DNA of 64,000 nucleotides from Apiospora phragmitis (taxonomy: Eukaryota > Ascomycota > Sordariomycetes > Amphisphaeriales > Apiosporaceae): assembly GCA_038363925.1 (NCBI GenBank), contig JAQQWL010000001.1:2480001-2544000 (forward strand), in the 5' to 3' direction. How positions within the stretch are numbered: the first letter of the stretch is position 1; each line of letters starts with the position of its first letter. The notes under the pieces are model-generated. The model was not told the origin of the DNA. It did not search any database and saw only the letters and a program-made list of their open reading frames with translations. Position numbers and translations under genes: made by a program. Below, piece by piece: positions 11,961 through 22,466 of the stretch.

Positions 11961-12228
11961 CTCTTAGAACGGACCGACGATAACTCGAGACGCTTATAAA
12001 CCCGTAAAAAGATCCGGTCAGCGCTTACGCCCCACTAATGATAACGGACCCCACTACACCGCTATAGAACCCCGATAATTAATATTATAATAATAACAGG
12101 TTAAAGTTAATTAATTAAAGATAAATAAGAGTAAATAAATAAAGATAACTAGTATAAGCTAGATAGTTAAAATAAGATAACCACTATAAGTTACGTAAAA
12201 ATAAAATAAACTAAGGGTTAATAGCTCT
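11961..12228. other. Possible transposon end and AT-rich flank
   Basis: The segment holds GTCAGCGCTTACGCCCCACT and then GATAACGGACCCCACTACAC (about 12,018-12,060), GC-richer than its surroundings and shaped like a Fot-type TIR. An imperfectly repetitive A-rich stretch follows (12,100-12,200). No gene is seen. Confidence 0.35.
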
Positions 12229-12625
12229 CGAGATCTTAACGAGATTTAGAGAGCCGGCTCGATAAGATCTTACGAGATCCTCGAGATCTTTAAGAATTAA
12301 AAAATATTAAGAAAAAAAAAGATTAAATATATAACGATAAATATTCTTTATATATTTTATATAAATATTGTTTACTTTAATAATTAATTTAAATATTAAT
12401 CTTAACTTATTAATAAAATAAATAACTTTAATAACTTTATTGTATAAATATTTTACTCGACTTTTTATTATTACGTTACGACCCGGTTATTATATATTAT
12501 ATTAATAAAGGCGATACCTTTCTCACACGTTTAAATACTATCTCGTATTATTAATATAAACCCTAGTACGTCTTACTACGTTTCTTTTAAAACTTAAATA
12601 ACGTTCGTTATATTAAGTCGTTAAT
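12229..12625. repeat. Dispersed direct repeat, copy B
   Basis: Partner of 9,797-10,055 and better preserved. It starts TCTCGAGATCTTAACGAGAT and contains an additional internal inverted motif (GATCTTACGAGATC, near 12,265). It ends in AACGTTCGTTATATTAAG. Confidence 0.6.
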
Positions 12626-12975
12626 TATAAAAGGTTATATAAAAGACTTTATATATTAAAGCTATATATTAAAAACTTAATTTTAAGTTATTTTAAAGCG
12701 TTTAAAAAGCTAAAAGTATTTACTTCTTTTCTTAAATACCGACCATATTATGTTGTAGAGGAGATTAGGTATAAAGGTTATTTGAATAAAATATGGCGAA
12801 AGTGTTCAATTCACTTGTGGGGTACGTTATATGCAGCCGAAGAAACGCGGGGTACCCCTCATCTCCCCAACACCAACTGGGTCTTTAAGCACTAAAATTG
12901 CAGTGCAATGCGAACTCGCCGGTTGACTCTATTATTAGAAGTGATACATAATGGCGACTTTGACCCAACCCAGGG
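12626..12975. other. Boundary of the RIP block with unique DNA
   Basis: Composition changes from TA-rich to normal at about 12,740-12,760. I see no gene between here and the secreted-protein remnant. CACTAAAATTGCAGT at about 12,891 matches a site at about 10,217 on the far side of the Fot1 relic. Confidence 0.5.
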
Positions 12976-13016
12976 CGACGTCAGGGGCCTGGAGACCATT
13001 CCCACCAGGATATATT

Positions 13017-13488
13017 TTCTTCTAACTCCACCGCCGCCGACCTCCAGAAGCGAATTCCGCTGGAAGTGCATCATGTTTGGTGTGGCTGCGGCTACAAGGT
13101 GAACGTAAGTCAGATCCCACAGAGCCCGCCACCTCCTAGAGCTTTCTTTTATTTGTCTTCTTCTCCATCCCAAACCGCGACGCCGCCATGGACGACCTGA
13201 AGCGGCAGATGGACGCCTGCATCGGGGGCTGCACGGTCGGAAAGGCGTGGTACGCGATCTGGGGCGACGTAGTGGCCTTCACGTGCGCGGGCGCGGGCCT
13301 GCAGGCGATGATCCAACGCGGCGCGGCACATCACCGACGTCTTCAAGCCCTACACGGCGGGCACCATTCGCTGGGCGCCCAGCGTCAGCGACCCGCGCTA
13401 CCTCATCTCGGGCTACATGGTCTACTACCCGGGGCACGACTTCTGCGGCGCCGCCCGGTCGTTCGGGGAGACCAGCTGCAAGGGCTGA
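13017..13488 (+). pseudogene. Remnant of a cysteine-rich secreted-protein gene
   Basis: A first coding stretch (about 13,017-13,110) ends in VHHVWCGCGYKVN and is followed by a GTAAGT donor. A second begins near 13,188-13,206 with MDACIGGC, and it shifts by one base near 13,321-13,328. After the shift the frame reads TDVFKPYTAGTIRW, then YMVYYPGHDFCG, then SFGETSCKG and a stop at 13,486-13,488. The CGCG start, the central VVAFTC segment and the C-terminal DFCG/SCKG cysteines give the look of a small fungal secreted cysteine-rich protein. No signal peptide is found, so the 5' end appears lost. The frame break could be mutation or an assembly indel. Family assignment is from memory and unsure. 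Confidence 0.45.
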
Positions 13489-13565
13489 GACCCAGTGTGG
13501 AAAGAAGTGATTGGGGAAATGAGGAGAACAAGGCAGTCATGGAGTGGGGGATGGGAGTTTTATGA

Positions 13566-14412
13566 TTATGTTAGAAGATTAGTTGTGTTCTTTTCTTTTC
13601 TCCTCATGCGGTATGATCTAATGCATTGATTGATTGATTCGTGAGTATTCGAAAACCCAAAGGATATACACTTCATAGCTCAGTCTCGGTTTCTCGTCGT
13701 TCGAGGGTTATTTCCAATGTACGTGTTTCGCGATCGTCCGATCTTTCTGAGAAGCTTGCGGCACGGGCCGTGCCAACTCTAAAAGTTTAATCCAACTTGC
13801 ACTCCATCTCCTTCCCAAAAGACTTTCTAGGCAAATTCCCTGAGATCGGTCTGCAATGATCTCAGGCTTGACAGAACTCCACTCGGGCGAGTTCCCGTAC
13901 GCAAATTGAGCCAGCGAATCTGAGCCAAGATCGAAACGCGGCCACCCAGCTCGGCCCAGTCCAAACACCGACACGTCAACAACAACAACAACCAGTCCAA
14001 TCACAAGATCCGTGCCAAACTGAGCCCACAGATTCCGCACAAAGTCGCGGTCTTCTCCTGCGACTCGGGCGGTGGGAGACCTGTCACGGCCTCGTAACTT
14101 CCAAATACCATGCACATGTCAAAGTCGTGGTAAGTGCCGTTCGTGGGGTACCGTCAGTCGTATATAGTCCCGGTCGCCAAAGTAGCGGTACTGCCATGCG
14201 GGGAGTCTGACAGTACGGCGGCTCAGGGCCTCGGAATGGGTAGGGCACGTGGAAGATGTCGATAGGAACTCATCGCCTTGGCCCTGGGTCACGTTGATGC
14301 CGTGCCGGGAGGCTGGTATCACGTAGTAGAATCTTTGCTCATTGACATTGCTTCTGAGGACGTATGGCTGACTGGCCTTTCCCTATACCGTTCGCCTCAC
14401 ACAAGTTTGGCG
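13566..14412. other. No supported gene
   Basis: Several minus-strand open stretches (13,708-14,115; 14,119-14,322) lie here. One shifted frame reads YHDFDMCMVFGSYEAV near 14,080-14,130, which looks protein-like, so a heavily decayed gene on the minus strand is possible. Nothing can be modelled. Confidence 0.3.
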
Positions 14413-14580
14413 TTATCTAATAAGTCGGTCGAGGTTACCATCTATTAGGCGCTTGCTATCGTCGGAGAAGATAACATCATCGGCCTGCGGGTAGAATAAC
14501 AGAGTGGACCGCACCGGGTCATCGCCGGCTGCAGGTATTACCTGCCATGCAGCCTTTAATATGTCCACCCACTTCTTAGT
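14413..14580 (-). pseudogene. Short protein-like relic, minus strand
   Basis: The minus strand is open for about 55 codons, containing WVDILKAAWQVIPAAGDDPV and then LLFYPQADDVIFSDD before a stop. The wording is like a real enzyme domain, but no start, partner exon or family can be assigned with confidence. It may belong with the broken frames at 14,080-14,340 as one dead gene. Confidence 0.25.
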
Positions 14581-16134
14581 TCGCACGTGTCCTAGGGGGT
14601 TCCCATTTGCGCCACATCCTAGGGTCCCAAGACATTGTGCGAATTGTTAGCCTGGTTGCATGTATAGAAGATGCCTCTTTCGCCTGAAGGCTAAAAGCAG
14701 TATCTACAACCGGAACTCCGAGAGCGTCGACTGGCCATCGAACGTCCTAGCTTAATGGGCCAAGCCACGATAGTCAAACGAATTTGGATCTACTGCCCGG
14801 GCTATCACACATCCATGGGAGCCTATTACCTGCCTGCTACTGCGGATGGGACTTTGCGGAGCTTGTGCCTGACCCACGAAATCATCGTGATTGTGGTTTG
14901 CGGCAAGGAGTCACCAACAAACTAGTATTCTCCGACTACAACTTTGAGCGTGTCATCCTTGGCTGATTGGCAAGTATCTTGAAGGCCCCAGGCTGATCAA
15001 CGAAATAAACATCAGATAGCAAAGCGTGGACAGAGAGCAAATAGGTAAGATAGAAGATAAATCCAGGTTACTGGCCCTACTAACGCCCCTTGCCAACGCC
15101 CCTCGCAATCCCTCTTTTATTATACACGTCGAAAACCACGCTCTGAACTGGCTCGGTGTATCATCTAGTCCTTATAGGTGTGTTTTAAAATGATACATTT
15201 CTCCAACTTCCTTCGATTCACTTCCTGAATCCTAGATATACTAGTATGATGATCCAACCAAGCCGAACCAGTGCAGTAGAGGCTACCGCAGTATCTGACC
15301 GCAAGAGGATGCCGCCTTTCCTTGAGATTCCTTTCTTATAGTCGCAACAAGGCTTCAGGGCCTATCTATCATATCATCATCCGTAAACTTCATATGTCAA
15401 TATATATCTGCCTCCCGCTTGTGGTGTTCGCTAGACTGACTAGAACATGTGGTGTTAGACCCTGGCCTTATTAGCGAGTCCCTTGTTGTGACACATCGCC
15501 AACCAAGTCCGCGCAGACTTCCAGGCATACAACTGCCTCGACGGTGAGTATGAAGCACCTTACGTACGATTAAATGCGGACCCGCGATGCGCGAGCGGGA
15601 GGGAGTGTTTTGCATGACTCACTTGCCGACTCCCGTCCCGTGTCAGGCCAAGTCAACGTAAACGATTTTTCACCCCTCCCTAACAATCTTGTCGTCGAGG
15701 ACAATCATGCCCTAAAGCTTCAGCCCGAACTGGATTGTTCTCCCCACGTCCACTGAGGCCCGCAGCTTCCATTTCGTCTAGAGCTCACAGACCGAACAAG
15801 TTGTTCCTCTCCATCACATCAACACTGCCTTTGTCCCGTCAACGTCTGTTTTTCTCATCTTCCAAATCGTTGACACCCACCCACTTCGTTTTCATCTCCA
15901 TACCACCCCATCAATCGATGAACAACATCTTCTGTCAGAACTAGCCCGGCTTTACCGTATACCGTATTGCGACACTCGGAAACCTTGTGGCCCAGATCCT
16001 CCAAAGCATACGTTTCGAGGGCAACACAGTTACCGCGCATTTCTGCCAGCTATTCCTCTGTCGTCCATACAAAAACCGCCGGCAGTTATTCCATCAACCA
16101 CAACCAACTTGCACTCGACACAAACTATTCCGCA
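14581..16134. other. Intergenic region, no supported gene
   Basis: About 1.5 kb of ordinary composition with only short overlapping ORFs and no conserved motif. The last few hundred bases (about 15,700-16,130) are C/T-rich and probably form the promoter and 5' leader of the 2EXR gene. Confidence 0.5.
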
Positions 16135-17316
16135 ATGGCGTCTTCATCCGGCAAGGGAAACGGACCGGTAATTTCCTTCATTGGAGGCAGGGAATACCAG
16201 GTGGCGGCTAAAGCCAAGCAAGCCTCTTCCTCGAGCCTGGAACAATTCACCTGCTTCTCCAAGTTGCCACCAGAGATACGGACGCAGATCTGGAATCTCG
16301 CCGTGCCGGAACGAGTGATGCAACTTTCGCCGTATGCGGAAGTCGCCGGTCATCGCAGTGGGCACCTGGACTTTTTCAACAATTATCCCTGTACGCCCAA
16401 AAATACCCGCCACCACCTCGCCTTGCCTCCGGTGGCACAGGTATGCCGTGAGCCCCATACAGCATACCGACAGATCGCCAAGGACGTCGCATGGTATCAG
16501 CACGTCCGCAATAATCAGCATCACCTACACATACGACATAACATGGCCCTAAGACCTGGTATGTCAAAGACCAGGCTCGAGCAGACATGGTTCGATCCGG
16601 CCAGCGATATTCTGTGCTTGGATCTCTGGGGACAGTATCGGGACGACCTAGCACACTGTACTATACAGATTTTCCCAAACGAACTCAAGCTGAAGGTCTT
16701 TGCCAAAAGCGCTCGTGCTGTGGCATTCTCTTTCGGCTGCGGCGGCATGGATAGCTCGGATATGGACAGTGCCATTTTCAAGATGACGAATAAGTCGTTG
16801 TGGCCGCGGCTGGAGACGTACATGGTATACGACAGGACGGTATTCTTCCACCCTCGACCCGAAGCGATCCTGCCCGCAAACACGCTTTCCGCTGAGAATC
16901 CCATCGCCCTTGTTAATGTCCGAGACACCGAGCGCATCCGGCACTTCAAGGACATGTACGAGGCCTGTTCACTACCATCCCATCTCGCCAACGACAGAGT
17001 GGAACTCCTCTCGTCCCTTCTCACCGCCGAAGGCCTCGAGGAGTACTTCGATACCATGCACCAAGACGCGACCAGCATGTGGGCGTGGAAGCTGCATGAG
17101 GATGACAACACGATACCACAAACAGTAGCTTTCCACAAGAGTCTCATGTTGCATCCCTCGAAGAGGACTCACAAAACACTCTTCCCCCCTTACGACCGTA
17201 GTCATCCTTGGGTGCGGGATGTTCTCATGCCGCGCATGCCCCAGTTCCAGTGGGTGGTGGCCTTTAAGCTTTGCCAGGCTCCATGCCATACGGCGGAGAA
17301 GAAGCGAATGCGGTAA
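16135..17316 (+). CDS. 2EXR domain-containing protein
   Basis: A 393-residue intronless protein of unknown molecular role. The frame is open from 15,967, but I choose the ATG at 16,135 (MASSSGKGNGPV) because it has a good context (CGCAATGG), and the upstream residues look like translated leader. The 2EXR motif is at about residues 37-60 (FTCFSKLPPEIRTQIWNLAV), where LPPEIR and IW are the hallmark of this fungal family. It is followed by PPVAQVCREPHTAYR, the conserved 'cR.Sr' block of 2EXR proteins. Function is not established for the family. A decayed copy of its 3' part follows at 17,487-17,682. Confidence 0.8.
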   Translation: MASSSGKGNGPVISFIGGREYQVAAKAKQASSSSLEQFTCFSKLPPEIRTQIWNLAVPERVMQLSPYAEVAGHRSGHLDFFNNYPCTPKNTRHHLALPPVAQVCREPHTAYRQIAKDVAWYQHVRNNQHHLHIRHNMALRPGMSKTRLEQTWFDPASDILCLDLWGQYRDDLAHCTIQIFPNELKLKVFAKSARAVAFSFGCGGMDSSDMDSAIFKMTNKSLWPRLETYMVYDRTVFFHPRPEAILPANTLSAENPIALVNVRDTERIRHFKDMYEACSLPSHLANDRVELLSSLLTAEGLEEYFDTMHQDATSMWAWKLHEDDNTIPQTVAFHKSLMLHPSKRTHKTLFPPYDRSHPWVRDVLMPRMPQFQWVVAFKLCQAPCHTAEKKRMR

Positions 17317-17486
17317 ACTTGGCCCTATATCGGGCGTGCCGTTCTTAAATATCTTTATTAAGAACTATGAAGGCTAAAATAAACTCTTGCTAAGAGTACG
17401 AAAGGTTTAATTACTTTCTTGCTAAAAGTAATTACCTTTATTATACATATTTACGAAAAAAGAAGAAGAAAAAGAAAAAGAAAATC

Positions 17487-17682
17487 CTCTTCACTACGGA
17501 AGGCCGCGACGAACACATCGACTAGTTATATCAAGACGCGGCCAATATGTGGTCGTCGGCGCTGGATGGGTGCTGGGGTACGGACCCGTTCATAACAGCT
17601 CCCTGGCCGGAAATATTACTTCCACGCAGTCCAACTCCGAGGATAAATTTCAGCGCTTGGGACCGTCACCATTATTGGACGT
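17487..17682 (+). pseudogene. Truncated duplicate of the 2EXR gene 3' region
   Basis: The frame reads LFTTEGRDEHID, then a TAG stop, then LYQDAANMWSSAL. This aligns with LLTAEGLEEYFDTMHQDATSMWAW of the intact gene (about 17,015-17,090). The frame runs on to a stop at 17,680-17,682 without further obvious similarity. It is a partial tandem duplication, separated from the intact gene by A-rich sequence at 17,340-17,485 that contains (GAA)n-like runs. Confidence 0.65.
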
Positions 17683-18357
17683 AGGATCATGTCCTACCGG
17701 GCATACCTAAGCATTCAACGGGGCGCGTTGATGCTCCGAGAATGTACACATCCGTGGGGTACTCATGAAGTGGTGTTCACATTACGCGAGGCTTGATTGT
17801 CATCATTTCACAGATGTTATAGGGGGAAGGATAGAAACCCGTGCTCACGTTATTAGCGAAGCTATGTGATAGCGTGGTACTGCGCCGATTATAAAACAGT
17901 GTATATTAGGTAGCTAGAGACTGTGGACTGGTCATCCAATTGACCAATTGCAACCCTACACAACACAGAGCCTAAATTGAAATGCAACGAAGTCTTACGA
18001 GTCTTGCATGGAGCATTATAATACTGATAAGATTGCTGACATCAGCTGCCTGCTCTGTTAAAGGTTAAAGCTTACTCACGGCATTCCCCAGAATCCTATA
18101 TAAGTGATGGGAAATGCCAATTTGTCTCGGCCCTTTGATATATGCACAGTTCGTAAATTGCTACCTGCTGCTGGTGCCCGCACGCCTACCTGGCACCTCC
18201 AAATACCGACAGCGATTCCATCGTCAGTTCTCGTCGCCAGGTTCCCGGAACGGACTGCTCCAGATTACCGGACTAGTACCAAGCCTTTAGGCTTACTAGC
18301 AAGTACGATTGCTTAAAACCCAACAAGCTGCCCGTCTCCTTGGCTGTCCACACGAAG
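17683..18357. other. Intergenic region
   Basis: No coding signal is seen. It presumably carries the promoter of the lipocalin-like gene. Confidence 0.5.
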
Positions 18358-18917
18358 ATGAAGTTCTCCGTTGTAGGAACGTGGCTACTCCTCAACATCA
18401 GCGAGTCAGTGGTTTCAGTTTGTCCCTAATTCGATTCTCTAGGCAAAGAAACTATCTGGTATGACTCTCATTATGATTACCTAACCCCTGAGCAAGGATA
18501 AACGATGGAGTCCCCACGTTCCCGAGCCTCACGTGGGGCGCCGCGCCCGAGGGCGTCATCATCTACACGGCGTCGGGCTGGGTCTCGGCCGCCATCGTCG
18601 CGACGGAAGCCCGGTGGCGGCCCACGGCCAAGCCCCACACGGCGGCGGACCTCGCCGTCATCGCGAACCACAGCCTGGCGTACACGGGGCCCTACGCCGT
18701 GAACGCGTCGTATACCCCGCCCGTGGGCGAGGATCCGAAACTCGGGCAGGTCGTCCACGGGCCGCTGGTCGTGGCCGAGGACCCGTCTATCGTGGGGACC
18801 ACGTTCATGCGGGGCTTTCGGCTCTGGGAGGAGGGGGAGGTCCTGGAGTTGGTGCTGCGGTCGAGTAATGCGTCGAGCAATACTTCTTCCACGCTGTTTT
18901 GGGAGAGGGTGGGATAA
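18358..18917 (+). CDS. Lipocalin-like domain protein
   Basis: A two-exon gene: 18,358-18,404 and 18,497-18,917, giving 155 residues. The donor GTCAGT (18,405), a branch-like CCTAACCC and the acceptor CAAG (18,496) join the frame as ISEINDGVPTFPSLTWG. The product matches the fungal Lipocalin_5 pattern: VGTWLLL at residues 6-12, PEGVIIYTASGWVSA, HSLAYTGPY, VVHGPLV, SIVGTTFMRGFRL and a final LVLRSS strand. That is an eight-stranded barrel signature without a signal peptide. Such proteins are thought to bind small hydrophobic ligands and often sit beside secondary-metabolism genes, but no such genes are next to this one. The second exon is strikingly GC-rich. Ligand unknown. Confidence 0.75.
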
Positions 18918-20935
18918 GCTACCGACTAGAAGTGTGTCTCAAACTTTAGGCCATCAATTGCTGTCGCAATAAGGTCCAGGGGCCAGAGTGCCTAGCAGGG
19001 GTGCGTTACTTGGTAACAGTCTCCTTTGTCCATGTATAGCTCCGTGAGGAGTTCTCCTTTGTTGTGGTCCTCTTCTCTTTTTATGGAGCAGTTTATTGCT
19101 TCTTACATGCTTAAAACTATCTATATACATGCCATTATGAGCTATCTGTAATCCGATAATTGCCTTGAAAAAGATGCGAAAGAAGATGGGAAGGAAGATA
19201 CGACATCGAAGGAGACTGTGGATAACCGGCGTCTCCATTTTACACATCACCAGTAGGCCCACGCCCATCTCGCCATCTAAGGATGAATATATGATGCGAC
19301 TCGTTTGAACAATTACCGACACTCACTCACTATTATGCAGCAAGAAGCCAATCGGGCTGAAAACCGAATATCGTGGGTGGGGCCGGCGAATATGGAGGTT
19401 TGGTTAGTTGGGTGACGAGGCTCAAGTTGCATTAGTGCCTCTGGGAGACGATCTACATCCCTGTCAAATAAACACAAAAGACCCTTTGCTCTTCGACTGG
19501 GATGTAATGTAGTTATTCTGTTTTCGGCATCTCCCTAATAGCAATACATCTCATAATAGATTCTTTTCCAGCGCAGCCTGGTGTTTCAGCGACTGACACC
19601 ATTGATAGAACAGATGCCAAGAGATCCAAACCCACAAGAGGCTGTGGCGCATGTCCAAAAACGGGCACAAAGACTACTTGTCAAACCAACTTCAGGTAAA
19701 AATGGTTCTGTGAATTGAGAGGAACTCGAGCAATTTGGTCGCTGGCATTAGGAAGCTTGACCTTGCATGACTCCTCCTTCATCTAAGCCTGCTACCGCGG
19801 ACATGCTCAAGTGTTGTTGAAGATCACACCTCTCTCTGCCCCACTTGACACAATCACTCCAGAATGTTACATTCTCGACCCCGCGTTCAAGCTACCCCTC
19901 TGAATGGGAGGGAGAATGGGTATTTCAGCACACAAGCTTGGGAAATCGAATAAATAATGATCCGGCCACACCACAGTTGGTGCTGAGGCATCGTGGCATG
20001 AGTTACATGTAATAATTCGGTAAACCTTGCTGGCGGCTTTCAAATCCCATAAGAGGGAAGCTGCTGGCGTGGAAACTAGCTGTTGAAGGGTGCTGCTGCT
20101 AATCACGGCCGCCAGAGACGCTCGTTCAAGCAAACGACCCTGTTCTTGCATGATATCGGACCAGACCATGGGTTTAGTAGCTATGCGTGGTCACACATAA
20201 ATGACATATAATAGATTGTTTCGGTGCATACATGACTTGTGCTGTTTCCAAAGTGCATTGCTGCTCTAGGTATCTGGTAGGTGGCATCTCAAAGCCAGCT
20301 AACTGGTGGCCAGTTTCCATGCGAGTCCTAAACTAAAGCGCCAGTCAGCCACGTGAGCTGGCAGTGAACAAATTAAGATTTGATGGCTAGCACATGATCA
20401 AATCCCAATGCAATGCCCCGCTATCGCATTCTCCAGGGAATTCCTTACTCAATTCCAACCAGTTCATCAATTGATGCACTATTCAGTAAATGGTGTAGGA
20501 GGTCTTGCGCCTGATTATCAAGCTGATTTTATTCATGTGCAAGGTTCTTTGGCTTGTTGCATGCAAGAGAAAAAGAACCTTTGACATGAGCAGAGACGGA
20601 GGTGAGACATTTGATGCATCGGGAGGCTAGGCACTTATTAGGCACTTGAGTAACTTGTTGTATGCAATAAACAGAGCGGCCTCATTTGCTGCTGACTCTG
20701 GATGGTCTGTGCAGGCCCGACACTTTTTGGGTTCGTAAGAGGTACCTTCCCTCATTGTTCGAATGGCAACTGGATGTTGGGTACATAGGCCGCCACCACC
20801 ACCATGTACCTGATTGCTTCCGATAACCACCTGCAGCAACGATACCTCAGACCGTGCGCCGACCTCACCTCCTTTCCCCAGCCATATCAGGGCCAAACCT
20901 GAAGAAGAGGTGGACGAGCACACCCCGCCTTCAGA
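18918..20935. other. 2-kb intergenic region
   Basis: No supported gene. A short plus-strand stretch at about 19,577-19,697 reads KPTRGCGACPKTGTKTTC and then QTNFR before a stop. This could be the last exon of a lost cysteine-rich protein, but nothing joins to it. The minus ORF at 19,867-20,169 has no recognisable motif. Confidence 0.4.
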
Positions 20936-22466
20936 ATGGCCCTCTCACTGTCCAACAAGCAAGCCGAAGAGCTGTATGTCCATATTCTCCCTCGTCCAAG
21001 CCCTCGTCAAGACACTAACCACGCGGAATCGCCTTAGGCACAAGTCCATTATCGCATACTTGGCGGCAAACAACCTACCCAATGCCGCCGCCGCTGTCAG
21101 AGCCGACCTGAACCTCCCCGAAGACGTGTTCGATGCCGCCACGGCAAAGAAATATGAAAACCTGCTGGAGCGAAAATGGACGAGCATCGTCCGTCTACAG
21201 AAGAAGGTACGTGGTTGCGACACCGCTCTCCCCGCTGCCGGGTACGGGCTGGCTTCCAGGGAACTTGACACCTAATCTGATTTGCGCAGGTCATGGACCT
21301 AGAGTCCCGGAATCAGGCGTTACAAACCGAGCTTGACAGCACCACACCCCTCTCACTATCGAAACGCAGCGACCCATCATCGTGGCTGCCCAGAGCCCCG
21401 GCGCAACGGACATTGGAATCGCATCAGGATACCATCAACTGCGTCGCGTTCCATCCAGTCTACTCCTCCATCGCCTCAGGCTCCGATGACTGCACAATAA
21501 AGATATGGGACTTTGAACTAGGCGAGTTGGAAAGGACAATAAAAGGTCACACAAGGGCGGTTCTAGACGTCGATTTCGGAGGCCCTCGAGGGAGCACGCT
21601 CCTAGCATCCTGCAGTTCCGATCTTACCATCAAATTGTGGGATCCAGCGAACGAGTACAAGAACATAAGGACCTTACCAGGTCACGACCACAGCGTGAGC
21701 GCCATTCGCTTCATACCTTCGGGCGTGGCAGGAGCCCCGACGTCGGGAAGCCAGCTTGTCAGCGCTAGCAGAGACAAGACGCTTAAGATTTGGGATGTCG
21801 CGACTGGATTCTGTCTAAAAACTCTTCGCGGGCACGCAGAATGGGTGCGAAACGTCTCTCCCTCGATGGATGGGCGCTTTCTCGTATCTACCGGCGACGA
21901 CATGACGGCCCGGCTCTGGGATGTCTCTGCGACGGATCCGGAGGCCAAGGTGGTCATGTTCGGCCACGAGCACTTTAATGAATGTTGCGCATTTGCCCCA
22001 CCCACATCATACCAGTATCTCTGCCAATTGGCAGGGCTGAAGAAGCCTCCACCGGCAACTAGTACCGCCGAGTACATGGCGACCGGATCGCGAGAACAAA
22101 ACCATACGAATCTGGGATGCGCGTGGGACGTGCCTCGTGACGCTAAGAGGCCATGATAACTGGGTTCGGGCGCTGGAGTTTCACCCCTCGGGCAAATACC
22201 TACTTTCCGCATCAGATGACAAGACCGTGAGATGCTGGGATCTCAGCCAGGACGGCAAGTGCATCAAGGTGATCGAGGACGTACATGAACGATTCGTCAC
22301 TTGTCTCCGATGGGCTCCGGGAATCGTCAACTACGAGGATAGTAGTGCTGCTGCAGCCGGCACCCCCCAGCGCAACGGCGCCAAACCAGCAGCGCCCGAA
22401 ATAAAAATCCGGTGCATCATTGCCACCGGAGGAGTGGACCGGAAGCTCAGGATCTTCGCCAACTAA
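20936..22466 (+). CDS. pac-1: Nuclear distribution protein PAC-1 (LIS1 homologue), with a one-base frameshift
   Basis: PAC1/LIS1 binds cytoplasmic dynein and supports nuclear migration and spindle positioning. Exons: 20,936-20,973; 21,038-21,206; 21,290-22,466. The donors are GTATGT and GTACGT and the acceptors TTAG and GCAG. The N-terminus is a LisH dimerisation motif ([20 protein letters not shown]), then a short coiled coil ([20 protein letters not shown]), then WD40 repeats (for example [36 protein letters not shown]). An extra A near 22,095-22,096 breaks the frame at GSR[D]KTIRIWD, and the frame then resumes to the stop at 22,464-22,466. Removing one base gives 460 residues, the usual family length. 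The locus is otherwise intact, so an assembly error is the likeliest cause. Confidence 0.92.

Noticed and set aside
1..12750. Centromere or CRISPR-like array in the AT-rich block
   Set aside because: Repeats are few, long and transposon-like with identified RT, integrase and transposase remains; no regularly spaced short repeats.
12908..13173. ORFs on both strands at 12,892-13,173
   Set aside because: Their translations do not resemble proteins. The third frame, with WCGCGYKVN, is the one that carries signal.
15967..16134. Upstream in-frame extension of the 2EXR protein
   Set aside because: The extra 56 residues look like a translated leader and the ATG at 16,135 has a better context; kept only as an alternative start.
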